DNA of 64,000 nt from Geobacillus thermoleovorans. Lineage in GTDB: Bacteria; Bacillota; Bacilli; Bacillales; Anoxybacillaceae. Numbering within the stretch: position 1 is the stretch's first letter; every line of letters begins with the position of its first letter. The notes under the pieces are model-generated. The model searched no databases and was not told the origin of the DNA. It was given only the letters and a program-made list of their open reading frames with translations. The translations under genes and the position numbers were made by a program. The stretch covers positions 2,365,001 to 2,429,000 of the forward strand of contig NZ_CP014335.1 in assembly GCF_001610955.1 (NCBI RefSeq), written 5' to 3'. Shown here in pieces: positions 7,838-16,455 of this stretch.

Positions 7838-8719
7838 TCAATGAATCGCTGATTTAAAGCGGGCGCCGCGCACTTCATGCGTCGGCATAATGGTGATGAA
7901 CGCATCCGGGTCGATTTCATTGACGATCGATTTTAGTTTTGTCACTTCCAAGCGCGTGACGACTGCATAAATGATTTCCTTTTGCTCGTCCGTATATCCG
8001 CCTTTGCCGAGCAATTTCGTCGTCCCGCGGCCGAGCCGGTGCAAAATGGCGTCGGAAATTTCCTCATAATGATCGGTCACAATAAAGGCCGCCCGCGTCT
8101 CGTCAAGCCCTTCAATGACCGCATCGATCGTTTTTGAGGCGATGTAGTACGTCATCACCGAATACATGGCTGGCTCGAGGCCAAACACAAACGCCGCCCA
8201 GCCAAAAATAAAAACGTTGACAAACATGACAAACTCGCCGACCGAAAACGGGATTCTTTTCGTCATCAAAATCCCCAAAATTTCCGTCCCATCGAGCGAT
8301 CCGCCATGACGGATGACCAATCCGACGCCAAGACCGAGCGACAACCCGCCAAAAACGGTGGCTAAAATCGGCTCGGTCGTCAGCGGGGAAAGATGGTGAA
8401 ACAGCCGTTCGGTGACGCCGAGGATCACGACGCCTAAAATCGTTGACAGCATGAACGTTTTTCCGATTTGCTTGTAGCCGAAATACATGAACGGGGCGTT
8501 TAAGAGGATGACGAGCGTGGCGAAATTGAACAGCCGCCATTCGTCCGGAGTCAAGTAGTCCAGAATCAGCGATATGCCAATGATGCCGCCGTCGATCATT
8601 TTGTTCGGAACGAGCAGCCGCTCGATGGCAAACGCCGCCAAAGAGGCGCCGATGGCGATCATCAACACCCGATACAACACATGGCCTAGCGGTTCTTTTT
8701 TATGCTGTTTTGACGCCAA
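7838..8719 (-). CDS. yqfU: YitT/DUF161-family membrane protein YqfU
   Basis: Polytopic membrane protein of unknown function, 293 residues. Five or six hydrophobic helices fill residues 15-195, with the family G-G-S-L-D-G-T-E-I motif near residue 139. A soluble C-terminal DUF2179 domain (about residues 205-290) ends in a region with the pattern D-P-D-A-F-I. The start is TTG at 8719 behind AAAGGGTGG. Position next to zur and yqfT matches B. subtilis yqfU. Several paralogues exist in Bacillaceae, so the assignment to YqfU rests on location. Confidence 0.85.
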   Translation of the reverse strand: MASKQHKKEPLGHVLYRVLMIAIGASLAAFAIERLLVPNKMIDGGIIGISLILDYLTPDEWRLFNFATLVILLNAPFMYFGYKQIGKTFMLSTILGVVILGVTERLFHHLSPLTTEPILATVFGGLSLGLGVGLVIRHGGSLDGTEILGILMTKRIPFSVGEFVMFVNVFIFGWAAFVFGLEPAMYSVMTYYIASKTIDAVIEGLDETRAAFIVTDHYEEISDAILHRLGRGTTKLLGKGGYTDEQKEIIYAVVTRLEVTKLKSIVNEIDPDAFITIMPTHEVRGARFKSAIH

Positions 8720-8814
8720 ACTACCACCCTTTCCCTTTTTGTTTTTTCTATTATACCATACACGCCTTTTCCATTCACGTCATATGATGGAACAGAAGCA
8801 AGGAGGCGGCTGCG

Positions 8815-9075
8815 ATGAACATTTACCAACAGCTTGTCAAGCAAAAATTAAAAACGATCACCCCGGAAGAACTCGTTGCGTACAGCCGAGAGTACGGCTT
8901 GCCCATCACGACAAGCCAAGCGAAACAAATTCTTCATCTCGCCCGGACGAACGACATTAACGTCTTTGACCCCGAGGAGCGGAAAAAATGGGTGCGAGAG
9001 TTAGCGAAAATCACCTCGCCGGACATCGCTCGAAAAGCGAACGAGCTATTTTTGAAATTCGTGCAAAAAAAATAA
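8815..9075 (+). CDS. yqfT: Small conserved protein YqfT (DUF2624)
   Basis: 86-residue soluble helical protein of unknown function, found only in Bacillaceae as far as I know. The sequence is a series of short amphipathic helices rich in K, Q and E; the N-terminus N-I-Y-Q-Q-L-V-K-Q-K-L and the S-Q-A-K-Q-I-L-H-L segment are typical of DUF2624. The ATG has an AAGGAGG site nine bases before it. Transcribed divergently from yqfU and convergent with nfo. Confidence 0.8.
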   Translation: MNIYQQLVKQKLKTITPEELVAYSREYGLPITTSQAKQILHLARTNDINVFDPEERKKWVRELAKITSPDIARKANELFLKFVQKK

Positions 9076-9094
9076 AAGGGCGCATAGCCCTTTT
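9066..9094. terminator. Terminator between yqfT and nfo
   Basis: AAAAGGGC pairs with GCCCTTTT around a five-base loop. On the minus strand it is followed by ATTTTTTTT, a strong terminator for nfo; on the plus strand it ends yqfT less efficiently. The eight-base A run belongs to the last lysine codons of yqfT. Confidence 0.85.
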
Positions 9095-9095
9095 C

Positions 9096-9995
9096 TCATT
9101 CCGCCCCAGCGTTGATTTTTTCAAGCAACTGGTCATCGAACGACTGCGCCCGCAGCATGGCGATTTCGTGCTTGTACGGTGGTTTTTTGTTGTGTTTGTC
9201 CTCGCCCACGTATGGGGTTTCTAAAATTTTCGGAATATCCTCAAGCTGCGGGTGATGGACGATATAGTTGAGCGCAGCAAACCCGATATGGCCGAAACCG
9301 ATGTTTTCATGGCGGTCTTTCCGGCTGCCGCGCGGGTTTTTGCTGTCGTTGATGTGCAGTACTTTCAGCCGCCCGAGACCGATGATCCGGTCAAACTCCT
9401 CAAGGACGCCGTCAAAATCGTTGACGATGTCATAGCCGGCGTCATGCGTATGGCATGTATCAAAGCAAACGGACAGCTTATCATTATAGGTGACGCCGTC
9501 GATAATGTACGCGAGCTCCTCAAACGTCCGCCCGCATTCCGACCCTTTGCCGGCCATCGTTTCTAGGGCGATTTGCACGTTCTGTTCGCGCGTCAACACT
9601 TCATTCAGTCCACGAATAATTTGGCGAAGTCCGGCTTCCACCCCTGCGCCGACGTGAGCGCCTGGATGGAGCACAAGCTGTTTGGCTCCAATGGCTTCCG
9701 TCCGCTCGATTTCCGCGCGCAAAAAGTCGACGCCCAGCGAAAACGTATCGAGATTGGTCGTATTGCCGATATTGATGATATACGGGGCGTGGACGACAAT
9801 CTCTTCGATGCCGTGCGCTTGCATATGCTGGCGCCCGGCTTCGATGTTGAGCTCTTCAATCGACTTGCGCTTTGTGTTTTGCGGCGCCCCGGTGTAAATC
9901 ATAAACGTGTTCGCTCCGTAGGAGGCCGCTTCCTCGCTGGCGGCCAGCAGCATTTTCTTTCCGCTCATGGAAACATGTGAACCGATTTTTAACAT
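9096..9995 (-). CDS. nfo: Endonuclease IV (AP endonuclease)
   Basis: Zinc-dependent AP endonuclease of base-excision repair (YqfS); cleaves 5' of abasic sites. The 299-residue protein is a single AP-endonuclease-2 TIM barrel. Family motifs are visible: I-G-S-H-V-S at residues 4-9, C-F-D-T-C-H-T-H-D near 176, and L-H-I-N-D-S-K-N near 213 with the following G-x-R-x-D-R-H-E-N-I-G, which supply the His, Asp and Glu zinc ligands. The start has a GGGAGAAG site. It lies 41 bases downstream of cshB. In B. subtilis nfo is expressed in the forespore, but no such promoter was identified here. Confidence 0.95.
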   Translation of the reverse strand: MLKIGSHVSMSGKKMLLAASEEAASYGANTFMIYTGAPQNTKRKSIEELNIEAGRQHMQAHGIEEIVVHAPYIINIGNTTNLDTFSLGVDFLRAEIERTEAIGAKQLVLHPGAHVGAGVEAGLRQIIRGLNEVLTREQNVQIALETMAGKGSECGRTFEELAYIIDGVTYNDKLSVCFDTCHTHDAGYDIVNDFDGVLEEFDRIIGLGRLKVLHINDSKNPRGSRKDRHENIGFGHIGFAALNYIVHHPQLEDIPKILETPYVGEDKHNKKPPYKHEIAMLRAQSFDDQLLEKINAGAE

Positions 9996-10036
9996 GTTCT
10001 TCTCTCCCTTTTCTTTGCGTTAAAGGCGGACGGCTA

Positions 10037-11347
10037 TTATGATTTTTTGAAGCGGCCAAGCCGCTTTTTCTTCTTCTCCAGCTCCGCGCGCAACTTTTTT
10101 TTGTAGCCCGGCTTCACCTGCTTCGTTTTTTTCAGTTTGGCGAAAAGCAGCGCCAGTTCGTCATCCTTTTCGCCCGCCCGCTTGCTCCGCCGGTTCCACG
10201 GCGGCAGCTCCTTCCATTCGCCGCGCACGAAATCACGGTGGACAAACGAAATTCCCATTTTTTCCAACCGAGCAATCGCATCTTGGTCAGACGGCTCGTA
10301 AATCGTCGCCGCAATGCCGCTATAGCCAGCGCGCGCCGTCCGTCCGGCCCGGTGAATATAAAACTGCAGATCATCAGGCAACTCGTAGTTGATGACATGA
10401 CTGACGCCTTCAATATCGATGCCGCGCGCCGCCAAATCGGTCGCGACGACATATTGAAACTCCAAATCGCGGATAAGATTCATCATCTTTCTCCGCTCGC
10501 GCGGCGTCAAATCGCCGTGCAGCACGCCGACTTTCAACCCTTGCTCAGCGAGACGGTCGGCGACCTCGTCAGCCATTTTCCTTGTGTTGACAAATACGAT
10601 GGCCAAATACGGGTTGTAGCTGAGGAGCACATCACGGAGCAGTTTTGTTTTCTCGCGTCCACGCAGCGGGATGAGCACATGTTCGATGTTTTCGTTCGCC
10701 GTCCGCTTCGGGTCGACGTGGACAAAGGTCGGGTTTTCCATATATTTTTTCAAAAACGGCTTCAGCTTTTCCGGAATCGTCGCTGAAAAGACGAGCATTT
10801 GCAAGTCTTTCGGCATCCGGGCGGCGATTTGGTCGACATCAGTGATAAAGCCCATATCGAGCATCAAGTCAGCTTCATCGACGACAAGGATGTGGGCCGT
10901 ATGCACATCAAGCGCCTGCTCGCGAATGAAATCGTTGATGCGCCCCGGCGTGCCGATGACAATATGCGGCTGCACGTTGAGCTTTTCGAGCGCTTTTTGC
11001 TTATCCGTCCCGCCGATCAAGCAACGGGCGACGATCATCCGATCTTTCGGGCAAAACTTCGTAATTTTCAGCGTTTCGTGATAAATTTGCGTCGCTAACT
11101 CGCGCGTCGGCGCCGTGATGACGGCTTGCACTTCGGCGCGTTCCGGCTTGATTTTTTCAATGATCGGCAATAAGTACGCATGTGTTTTTCCCGTTCCGGT
11201 TTGCGATTGGCCGACCATGCTTTCGCCGCGCAGCGCCCCCGGAATGATGCGCTCTTGAATTTCCGTCGGTTTATAAAAACGAAGCGTCTTGATCGCTTCG
11301 ATGATAAACGGCTGAAATGAAAAACGAGTGAACTGCGTTTCTGTCAT
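10037..11347 (-). CDS. cshB: DEAD-box RNA helicase CshB
   Basis: ATP-dependent RNA helicase (YqfR/CshB), 436 residues, implicated in cold adaptation and ribosome or mRNA metabolism. Start is ATG at 11347 with a GGGAG site; a 50-residue upstream extension lacks family similarity. Motifs in order: Q motif before P-T-E-I-Q, Walker A Q-T-G-T-G-K-T, P-T-R-E-L, D-E-A-D, S-A-T, then T-D-L-A-A-R-G-I-D and H-R-A-G-R-T-A-R in the second domain. The C-terminus is a Lys/Arg-rich tail, probably binding RNA. Next to nfo, as in B. subtilis. Confidence 0.95.
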   Translation of the reverse strand: MTETQFTRFSFQPFIIEAIKTLRFYKPTEIQERIIPGALRGESMVGQSQTGTGKTHAYLLPIIEKIKPERAEVQAVITAPTRELATQIYHETLKITKFCPKDRMIVARCLIGGTDKQKALEKLNVQPHIVIGTPGRINDFIREQALDVHTAHILVVDEADLMLDMGFITDVDQIAARMPKDLQMLVFSATIPEKLKPFLKKYMENPTFVHVDPKRTANENIEHVLIPLRGREKTKLLRDVLLSYNPYLAIVFVNTRKMADEVADRLAEQGLKVGVLHGDLTPRERRKMMNLIRDLEFQYVVATDLAARGIDIEGVSHVINYELPDDLQFYIHRAGRTARAGYSGIAATIYEPSDQDAIARLEKMGISFVHRDFVRGEWKELPPWNRRSKRAGEKDDELALLFAKLKKTKQVKPGYKKKLRAELEKKKKRLGRFKKS

Positions 11348-11744
11348 CAAGCACCACTCCCTTCTATGAAATAAATGCAACTGGAAGGTTTCCCATCTCG
11401 TTGGCCCAAAAGCGTGCCATCTATTTTTCCGACTGTCGGCGGCAAGCTTTGACGCGACGGAAGACGGAACAACCAACCGTTTCACAAATCCATGCATCGG
11501 TCTGGAAGCGGTATGGTTCGATCACCCGACAGTCGATCAAATACTGGCTGGCTCCATAAAAAAGCGTAAACGTGAACATTTTAAATGGCATATGGGCACC
11601 GCTTCGTCCGCTTCATCATTATAGCGAATCGCTGCCCCCTGCCGCAACTAAAGACGATCCTGCAACAAACCTTTCCCGCCTTGCCCGCATATTGTAGAAA
11701 GGAGGACATTCGTTCATCCGCACGACCGAAAGGAGGAAGCTGCT
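11348..11744. other. Intergenic region between cshB and yqfQ
   Basis: A 397-base gap between divergent genes. It contains the cshB ribosome site at the left end, a 57-codon minus-strand open frame (11421-11591, listed separately), and two AAAGGAGG sequences near 11698 and 11730. Only the second is correctly placed for yqfQ. No clear sigma-A promoter or structured RNA was recognised. Confidence 0.5.
11421..11591 (-). CDS. Possible small Cys-rich protein, 56 residues
   Basis: Open frame from ATG at 11591 to TAG at 11421. The product starts M-P-F-K-M-F-T-F, is hydrophobic and aromatic at the N-terminus, holds four cysteines (residues 21, 36, 41, 51) and ends basic. I do not recognise it. Against it: there is no good ribosome-binding site and third-position GC is neutral (about 53%). 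For it: it fills an otherwise empty gap and has protein-like composition. It could be a chance frame. Confidence 0.3.
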   Translation of the reverse strand: MPFKMFTFTLFYGASQYLIDCRVIEPYRFQTDAWICETVGCSVFRRVKACRRQSEK

Positions 11745-12275
11745 ATGAGATACAGTCGGCCCCCGATGATGCCTTCTCCGTTTGCCGGAAGGCCGCCATC
11801 CCCGTTCGCCCGCATGCCGGCGCCGCCTTTTGGCCCCAGCGGCCCCGGCGGCTTCTTGGCCCGCTTGTTTTCGCGCGGGCAGCCGCCGGCTGCTGCATCG
11901 TCTCCGTGGGGGCTGCCGTTGCTGTCCAACGCCGCTAACACCGCCGCATCCAACACGGGCGGCGGCTTGGTTGGCATGTTAAACAACGTGCAAAAAATGC
12001 TTGGCATCGCACAAAACGTCATGCCGATGGTGCAACAGTATGGACCGCTCATCCGCAATCTTCCGGCGATGATCCGCATTTTCCGCGAGTTGAAACCGGC
12101 CGATGAAGGGGAAGGCGAAACAACGTCGGAAAGCGCACCGGCCAACGAAACGAAACAAAAGCCGGCCGCCAAGGCGCCAAAAAAACGCTCCGTTCCGCAG
12201 GCAAAGCGCGAAGAGCCGCAAGAAAAAGAAGCACCGGCCGCCCCGAAGCCTTCCAAGCCGAAACTGTATATCTAG
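11745..12275 (+). CDS. yqfQ: YqfQ/VrrA-family low-complexity protein
   Basis: 176-residue protein of the YqfQ/VrrA family, function unknown. Residues 1-55 are rich in Pro, Gly and Phe (repeated P-x-P-F patterns). Residues 65-120 are a conserved predicted helical region with G-M-L-N-N-V-Q-K-M-L. The tail is Ala/Lys/Pro/Glu low complexity. No membrane segment is evident. The ATG has an ideal AAAGGAGG site. Position between cshB and ispH matches B. subtilis yqfQ. The family member in B. anthracis carries a variable tandem repeat; here the N-terminal repeats are only imperfect. Confidence 0.82.
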   Translation: MRYSRPPMMPSPFAGRPPSPFARMPAPPFGPSGPGGFLARLFSRGQPPAAASSPWGLPLLSNAANTAASNTGGGLVGMLNNVQKMLGIAQNVMPMVQQYGPLIRNLPAMIRIFRELKPADEGEGETTSESAPANETKQKPAAKAPKKRSVPQAKREEPQEKEAPAAPKPSKPKLYI

Positions 12276-12284
12276 TTTCTTTCC

Positions 12285-12320
12285 CCGCCCTAGCGCACCC
12301 GCTGTTTAGGGCGGTTATTC
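12285..12320 (+). terminator. Terminator of yqfQ
   Basis: CCGCCCTA pairs with TAGGGCGG around a 14-base loop, followed by TTATTCTTT. It separates yqfQ from ispH. Confidence 0.6.
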
Positions 12321-12396
12321 TTTGTCTTCTCCCCGGTGCTCCGATATAATGGAAGGTGAACAACCGCCGCACAACCGGCGGCAGGGAGGGAATATG

Positions 12397-13347
12397 ATGG
12401 AAGTGATTAAAATTACCCCGCGCGGGTATTGCTACGGGGTGGTCGATGCAATGGTCATCGCCCGCAACGCGGCGTTGGACCCATCTTTGCCGCGTCCGAT
12501 TTACATTCTCGGCATGATCGTCCATAATAAGCACGTCACGGACGCGTTTGCCGAAGAAGGCATCATCACGCTCGATGGAGAAAATCGTTTGGAAATTTTG
12601 GAAAAAATCAACCAGGGCACCGTCATTTTCACCGCCCACGGCGTCTCACCGGAAGTAAAAAAACGAGCGCTCGAAAAGGGACTTGTCACGATTGATGCGA
12701 CATGCCCCGATGTGACAAAAACGCATCGGCTCATCGAACAAAAGCTCGCCGATGGCTACGATATTATCTATATCGGCAAAAAAGGACATCCGGAACCGGA
12801 AGGAGCGGTCGGCATCAATCCGGAAAGAATCCATCTTGTGGAAACCATTGATGATGTCGAACGGCTGTCCATTCACAATGAGCGCATCATGGTGACGAAC
12901 CAAACGACGATGAGCCAATGGGACGTCGCCGACATCATGGCGAAAGTGAAAGAAAAATACCCGCACGTGGAAATGCATAAAGAAATTTGCCTGGCCACCC
13001 AGCTTCGACAAGAGGCGGTCGCTGAGCAGGCGAAGGAAGCCGATGTGACGATCGTCGTCGGCGACCCGCGCAGCAACAACTCGAACCGCCTCGCCCAAGT
13101 ATCGGAAGAGATCGCCGGCACGAAGGCGTATCGCGTCGCTGATGTGACGGAAATCGACATCAACTGGATTAAAGATGCGAAAAAAGTCGCTGTCACCGCC
13201 GGCGCTTCCACCCCGACGCCGATTACGAAAGAAGTGATCGACTTTTTGGAGCAGTTTGACCCGAACGACCCATCGACATGGAAGAGGGAACGGAAAGTGC
13301 CGCTGCAAAAAATCTTGCCGAAAGTGAAAACAAAGAAAGAAGAGTGA
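12397..13347 (+). CDS. ispH: 4-hydroxy-3-methylbut-2-enyl diphosphate reductase (IspH/LytB)
   Basis: Last enzyme of the MEP pathway; reduces HMBPP to IPP and DMAPP using an oxygen-sensitive iron-sulfur cluster. The product has 316 residues from the ATG at 12397 (GGGAGGG six bases upstream; the ATG at 12394 is too close). Cluster ligands are Cys12 (R-G-Y-C-Y-G), the Cys in D-A-T-C-P-D-V and the Cys in E-I-C-L-A-T. The family S-N-N-S-N-R substrate loop is present near residue 230. Monocistronic between two terminators. It acts after IspG, encoded at 3.5 kb. Confidence 0.96.
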   Translation: MEVIKITPRGYCYGVVDAMVIARNAALDPSLPRPIYILGMIVHNKHVTDAFAEEGIITLDGENRLEILEKINQGTVIFTAHGVSPEVKKRALEKGLVTIDATCPDVTKTHRLIEQKLADGYDIIYIGKKGHPEPEGAVGINPERIHLVETIDDVERLSIHNERIMVTNQTTMSQWDVADIMAKVKEKYPHVEMHKEICLATQLRQEAVAEQAKEADVTIVVGDPRSNNSNRLAQVSEEIAGTKAYRVADVTEIDINWIKDAKKVAVTAGASTPTPITKEVIDFLEQFDPNDPSTWKRERKVPLQKILPKVKTKKEE

Positions 13348-13369
13348 CGGTTGTTTCATCCATAAAGAG

Positions 13370-13417
13370 AGGCTGTCTTGGACAAACGGTTGAACCGCTC
13401 ATCCAGGACAGCCTTTT
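13370..13417. terminator. Bidirectional terminator between ispH and yqfO
   Basis: AGGCTGTC-TTGGA pairs with TCCAG-GACAGCCT (one mismatch, 19-base loop), followed on the plus strand by TTTTT. The convergent yqfO ends 12 bases further on. Confidence 0.8.
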
Positions 13418-13428
13418 TCGTTGGCCGT

Positions 13429-14550
13429 TCATACGAACTGAAACGGATCAGTATGGACGCTGGAAGCAACCACTTCTGCCTCCCATTGACGTTTCGAGAG
13501 CTCAGTGATTAAGTATCGGGCTACGCCTTCTTTCATGATTTTTTCTACATTATGTCCCGGATCAATGATGTGAAGGCCGAGCGCTTGGGCGTCATGGGCG
13601 GTGTGGTAATACACATCCCCTGTCACGTATACGTCCGCCCCGGCCGATGCGGCGGCAGCGACAAACTTATTCCCATCCCCGCCAAGCACCGCGACCGTTT
13701 GCACAAGATCATCCAGCCGGCCAACGACGCGCACCGCCGGAACGGAAAACGCCGTTTTCACCTGCTCGGCAAAAGCGCCAAGCGTCACCGGCTGCGGCAG
13801 CCGGCCAATGCGCCCGAGCCCGAAGCGGCGGCCTTCATTGTCAAGCGGATAGATATCATAGGCCACTTCCTCATACGGATGAACAGCCAGCATCGCCTGA
13901 ATCGCTTCCCGTTCAAGAGAGGCCGGCACGATCGTTTCGATGCGCACTTCCTCAACTTCCTCGAGCCGCCCTTGCTCGCCGATGAACGGCCGCGCCCCTT
14001 CGTGCGGCAAAAACGTGCCGACGCCGCGGCTGTTGAACGTGCAATGGCTGTAGCGGCCGATATGCCCGGCGCCGGCATCGCCTAAGGCCTTCCGCACCAC
14101 CTCAGCATGCGTCACCGGCACATAAACAACGAGCTTTTTCAACGGTTCGGTATACGTCGGCACAAGCACAGCCGTATCGTTTAAGCCGAGCGCCTCGGCA
14201 AGCCAATCGTTCAGACCGCCATCGGCCACATCCAAATTCGTATGGGCGGCGTACACCGCAATGTCATGCTTGATGCACGCGGCGATCATCCGCCCGTGCC
14301 CATCATCAGTCAGCAATTGCTTCAGCGGGCGGTACAGCGGCGGGTGGTGGGCGATGATTAAATCCACTTGCTGATCGATCGCTTCGACAACGACATCTTC
14401 GAGCACATCAAGAGCGATCATCACTTTTTTGACCGGCTTGTTTAGCGTCCCGATTTGCAGACCGATCCGATCCCCTTCCATCGCCAACTGTTTCGGAGCA
14501 AGCTGCTCAAGAAGCTGAATGATTTCATAGCCGTACGGAACGCGGCTCAT
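13429..14550 (-). CDS. yqfO: NIF3-like dinuclear-metal protein YqfO
   Basis: NIF3/DUF34 family protein, 373 residues, often named GTP cyclohydrolase I type 2 homologue, although the true reaction is unsettled. The family fold is split by an inserted PII-like domain (about residues 130-235), as in B. subtilis YqfO. Metal ligands are visible in I-I-A-H-H-P near residue 66 and in the C-terminal H-x-x-x-D/E region (Y-Y-H-T-A-H-D). It starts four bases inside the end of trmK, so the two are translationally coupled. Reports on YqfO homologues link them to glucose-dependent regulation, which I cannot judge here. Confidence 0.9.
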   Translation of the reverse strand: MSRVPYGYEIIQLLEQLAPKQLAMEGDRIGLQIGTLNKPVKKVMIALDVLEDVVVEAIDQQVDLIIAHHPPLYRPLKQLLTDDGHGRMIAACIKHDIAVYAAHTNLDVADGGLNDWLAEALGLNDTAVLVPTYTEPLKKLVVYVPVTHAEVVRKALGDAGAGHIGRYSHCTFNSRGVGTFLPHEGARPFIGEQGRLEEVEEVRIETIVPASLEREAIQAMLAVHPYEEVAYDIYPLDNEGRRFGLGRIGRLPQPVTLGAFAEQVKTAFSVPAVRVVGRLDDLVQTVAVLGGDGNKFVAAAASAGADVYVTGDVYYHTAHDAQALGLHIIDPGHNVEKIMKEGVARYLITELSKRQWEAEVVASSVHTDPFQFV

Positions 14551-15251
14551 AACAACGCCTCCTCCACCAATTGAACTTTTCTCTCCAGTTCACGCTTTTT
14601 CCGCTCAGCCGCTTCACTTTGCCCTTTGGCCGTCAAATCAGCGATGATCCGTTTCCAATTTTCAATCTCGCGCTTCCACTTTTCGCGGAACACCTCGCTG
14701 TTTTCCCGGCGCAAAAACGGTCCAAGGAGCAGCTCCGCCTCAAGATGTCGGTAAGGCCGTCGGGGGGCGCCAGGCTCGGCGACGAGTACTTCATAAATTT
14801 GCCCATCTTCTTTCAAAATGCGCTCAGCCACGAGCTCCCACCCATGATCAAGAAGCCAACGGCGAACAAGTTCCGCACCGATGTTCGGTTGCAAAATGAG
14901 CCGTTTGACACCGGCAAGCTTTTCCTTTCCGTCGCCCAAAATGCGGGCGATAAGCGCCCCACCCATGCCGGCGATCGTGATGCAGTCCGCCTCCCCCGGG
15001 GCAAGGACCGAAAGCCCATCCCCTTTGCGCACGGAAATGAGATGAGAAAGCCCGGACTTCTCGACTTGCTGCTGCGCTAGGCGGAACGGTCCGTCCGCCA
15101 CCTCGCCGGCAATGGCTTTTGATGCGCAGCCGTGCAAGCAGGCATAGCAAGGCAAATACGCATGATCCGACCCGATGTCAGCAAGCACCGCCCCTTTTGG
15201 AATGAATGAGGCGACCGTTTCCAGCCGTTTCGACAGGCGAAATTCGTTCAT
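14547..15251 (-). CDS. trmK: tRNA (adenine-N1)-methyltransferase TrmK
   Basis: SAM-dependent enzyme (YqfN/TrmK) that methylates N1 of A22 in tRNA; 234 residues from the ATG at 15251. The start follows the family (M-N-E-x-x-L-S-K-R-L), although the ribosome site is weak; longer starts read Arg/Cys-rich sequence with no similarity. The Rossmann SAM loop is V-L-A-D-I-G-S-D-H-A-Y near residue 25, the active-site pattern I-A-G-M-G-G near 92. The C-terminus is a coiled coil rich in E, K and R. Overlaps yqfO by four bases. Confidence 0.92.
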   Translation of the reverse strand: MNEFRLSKRLETVASFIPKGAVLADIGSDHAYLPCYACLHGCASKAIAGEVADGPFRLAQQQVEKSGLSHLISVRKGDGLSVLAPGEADCITIAGMGGALIARILGDGKEKLAGVKRLILQPNIGAELVRRWLLDHGWELVAERILKEDGQIYEVLVAEPGAPRRPYRHLEAELLLGPFLRRENSEVFREKWKREIENWKRIIADLTAKGQSEAAERKKRELERKVQLVEEALL

Positions 15252-15348
15252 AGCACCGCAATGGCAACCAACCTTCCGCCACCTGCAGCGCGAAGGCGGT
15301 TCGCCTTCCCCTCCTTTCCTCTCCAACACCGCGCGCCTCTATTGTACT

Positions 15349-15386
15349 AAACAAAACATCCCCTTGCCAAAAAGCAAAGGGATGTT
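15349..15386 (-). terminator. Terminator of cccA
   Basis: Minus-strand hairpin AACATCCC-TTTGC against GGCAAG-GGGATGTT with a five-base loop, followed by TTGTTT. It lies just after the cccA stop codon. Confidence 0.8.
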
Positions 15387-15395
15387 CACCATCCA

Positions 15396-15758
15396 TTATT
15401 TTAAACCGGCGAGCCATTTCGCCATGGCATCGGCTTTATCCGCCGGCACAAGCCCTGGCGGCATGTTGCCGCGCCCGTGTTGGATGACGTCTTTAATTTG
15501 GTCCATCGACAGCCGTTGCCCGACCCCTTTCAACGATGGACCGACGCCGCCTTCATAGTTTTGGCCGTGGCAGCTAGAACACGTTTGTTGGTAAAACTGT
15601 TCCGGATTGAATTCAGCCGTTTGTTCCGTTTTTTCGCCGCCTTTTTTCTCTTCGGCCATTTCCTTCGCATCGCCTAGCCCTTTAAACGACAAGACGAACG
15701 TCAGCACAATCCCGAATGCCATGATGATGAAAAACGGGATGAGCGGATTGCGGTTCAT
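15396..15758 (-). CDS. cccA: Membrane-anchored cytochrome c550 (CccA)
   Basis: Small c-type cytochrome of the respiratory chain, 120 residues from the ATG at 15758 with a perfect GGGAGGT site. Residues 7-27 are an uncleaved N-terminal membrane anchor; a charged linker rich in E and K follows. The haem domain carries C-S-S-C-H near residue 63 (covalent haem, His ligand) and the axial Met in G-N-M-P-P-G near 98. The haem domain should sit on the outer face of the membrane. In Bacillus it passes electrons to a terminal oxidase. Close to sigA, as in B. subtilis. Confidence 0.93.
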   Translation of the reverse strand: MNRNPLIPFFIIMAFGIVLTFVLSFKGLGDAKEMAEEKKGGEKTEQTAEFNPEQFYQQTCSSCHGQNYEGGVGPSLKGVGQRLSMDQIKDVIQHGRGNMPPGLVPADKADAMAKWLAGLK

Positions 15759-15866
15759 CTCTTTTACCTCCCTTATGTATAATGAAGAACGCTGCAAACA
15801 ATTTTATTTTACTGTAAATAATGGACAAGGAAAAGCCCTAAGTTGCCGAAAAGGCAACAACACGCC

Positions 15867-16382
15867 TCAGCGCCACCAGATGGCGGCGGTTACAAGCAAC
15901 ACCCCGCTGACAGCGGCGAGCGAAAAGTAGCGAAGGTGAAGCAGGCGGCCGACAACAAACCAGAGAACACAGTTTCCGAGCACGACAGCTACTAGCGCAC
16001 CCGTTTGCCTGGGAAAATACCGATCAACCTCAAGAATGGATGCCATAAGCAAAATCCAGGCGCTTCCGATGAGCGGAAAGTGAAGGAGCTCTCGCTTGTT
16101 CCGCCACCGCCAACAAAAGAACAAGCAGGCAGCCAAAAATAGGGCGAAAAGGAGCGTTTGCAAAACGAATGACAATTCAGTAAAATAAATGACAAGAGCA
16201 GCGGCTGGAAGCAATAAACAGAGACCAGCGGCGAGCGAGCTGCGCCACCGTCGTCCGTGCGAACGGGCGTCTCCTTCCGTGTACAACGCGAGCAAATAGT
16301 CGCAATAATGTTCCGGCAGAAGGCGCGAACGTTTCCAATATTCGATTTCTTGGATGATCGTTTCCCGTCGTTGCCGATTCAT
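15867..16382 (-). CDS. Conserved membrane protein of unknown function
   Basis: 171 residues, start ATG at 16382 with GGAAAGGTGG. A basic N-terminal helix (residues 1-40, with R-R-E-T-I-I-Q-E-I and Y-W-K-R-S-R-L-L-P) is followed by about five hydrophobic segments from residue 48 to the end, closing on a basic Arg. I do not recognise a named family. The N-terminal helix resembles cytoplasmic extensions of small Bacillaceae membrane proteins. It lies between sigA and cccA; its own transcription probably begins in the short gap after the sigA terminator. A weak hairpin follows at 15842-15858. Confidence 0.75.
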   Translation of the reverse strand: MNRQRRETIIQEIEYWKRSRLLPEHYCDYLLALYTEGDARSHGRRWRSSLAAGLCLLLPAAALVIYFTELSFVLQTLLFALFLAACLFFCWRWRNKRELLHFPLIGSAWILLMASILEVDRYFPRQTGALVAVVLGNCVLWFVVGRLLHLRYFSLAAVSGVLLVTAAIWWR

Positions 16383-16403
16383 AGATAGACCACCTTTCCC
16401 ATA

Positions 16404-16443
16404 AAGAAAGAAAAAATAGTTTACTTCCGAAGAAGTAAACTAT
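16404..16443 (-). terminator. Terminator of the dnaG-sigA operon
   Basis: ATAGTTTACTT pairs with AAGTAAACTAT (11 bp) around a short loop, followed by TTTTTTCTTTC on the minus strand; 13 bases after the sigA stop. A textbook intrinsic terminator. Confidence 0.92.
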
Positions 16444-16455
16444 CGAACAAACCGG

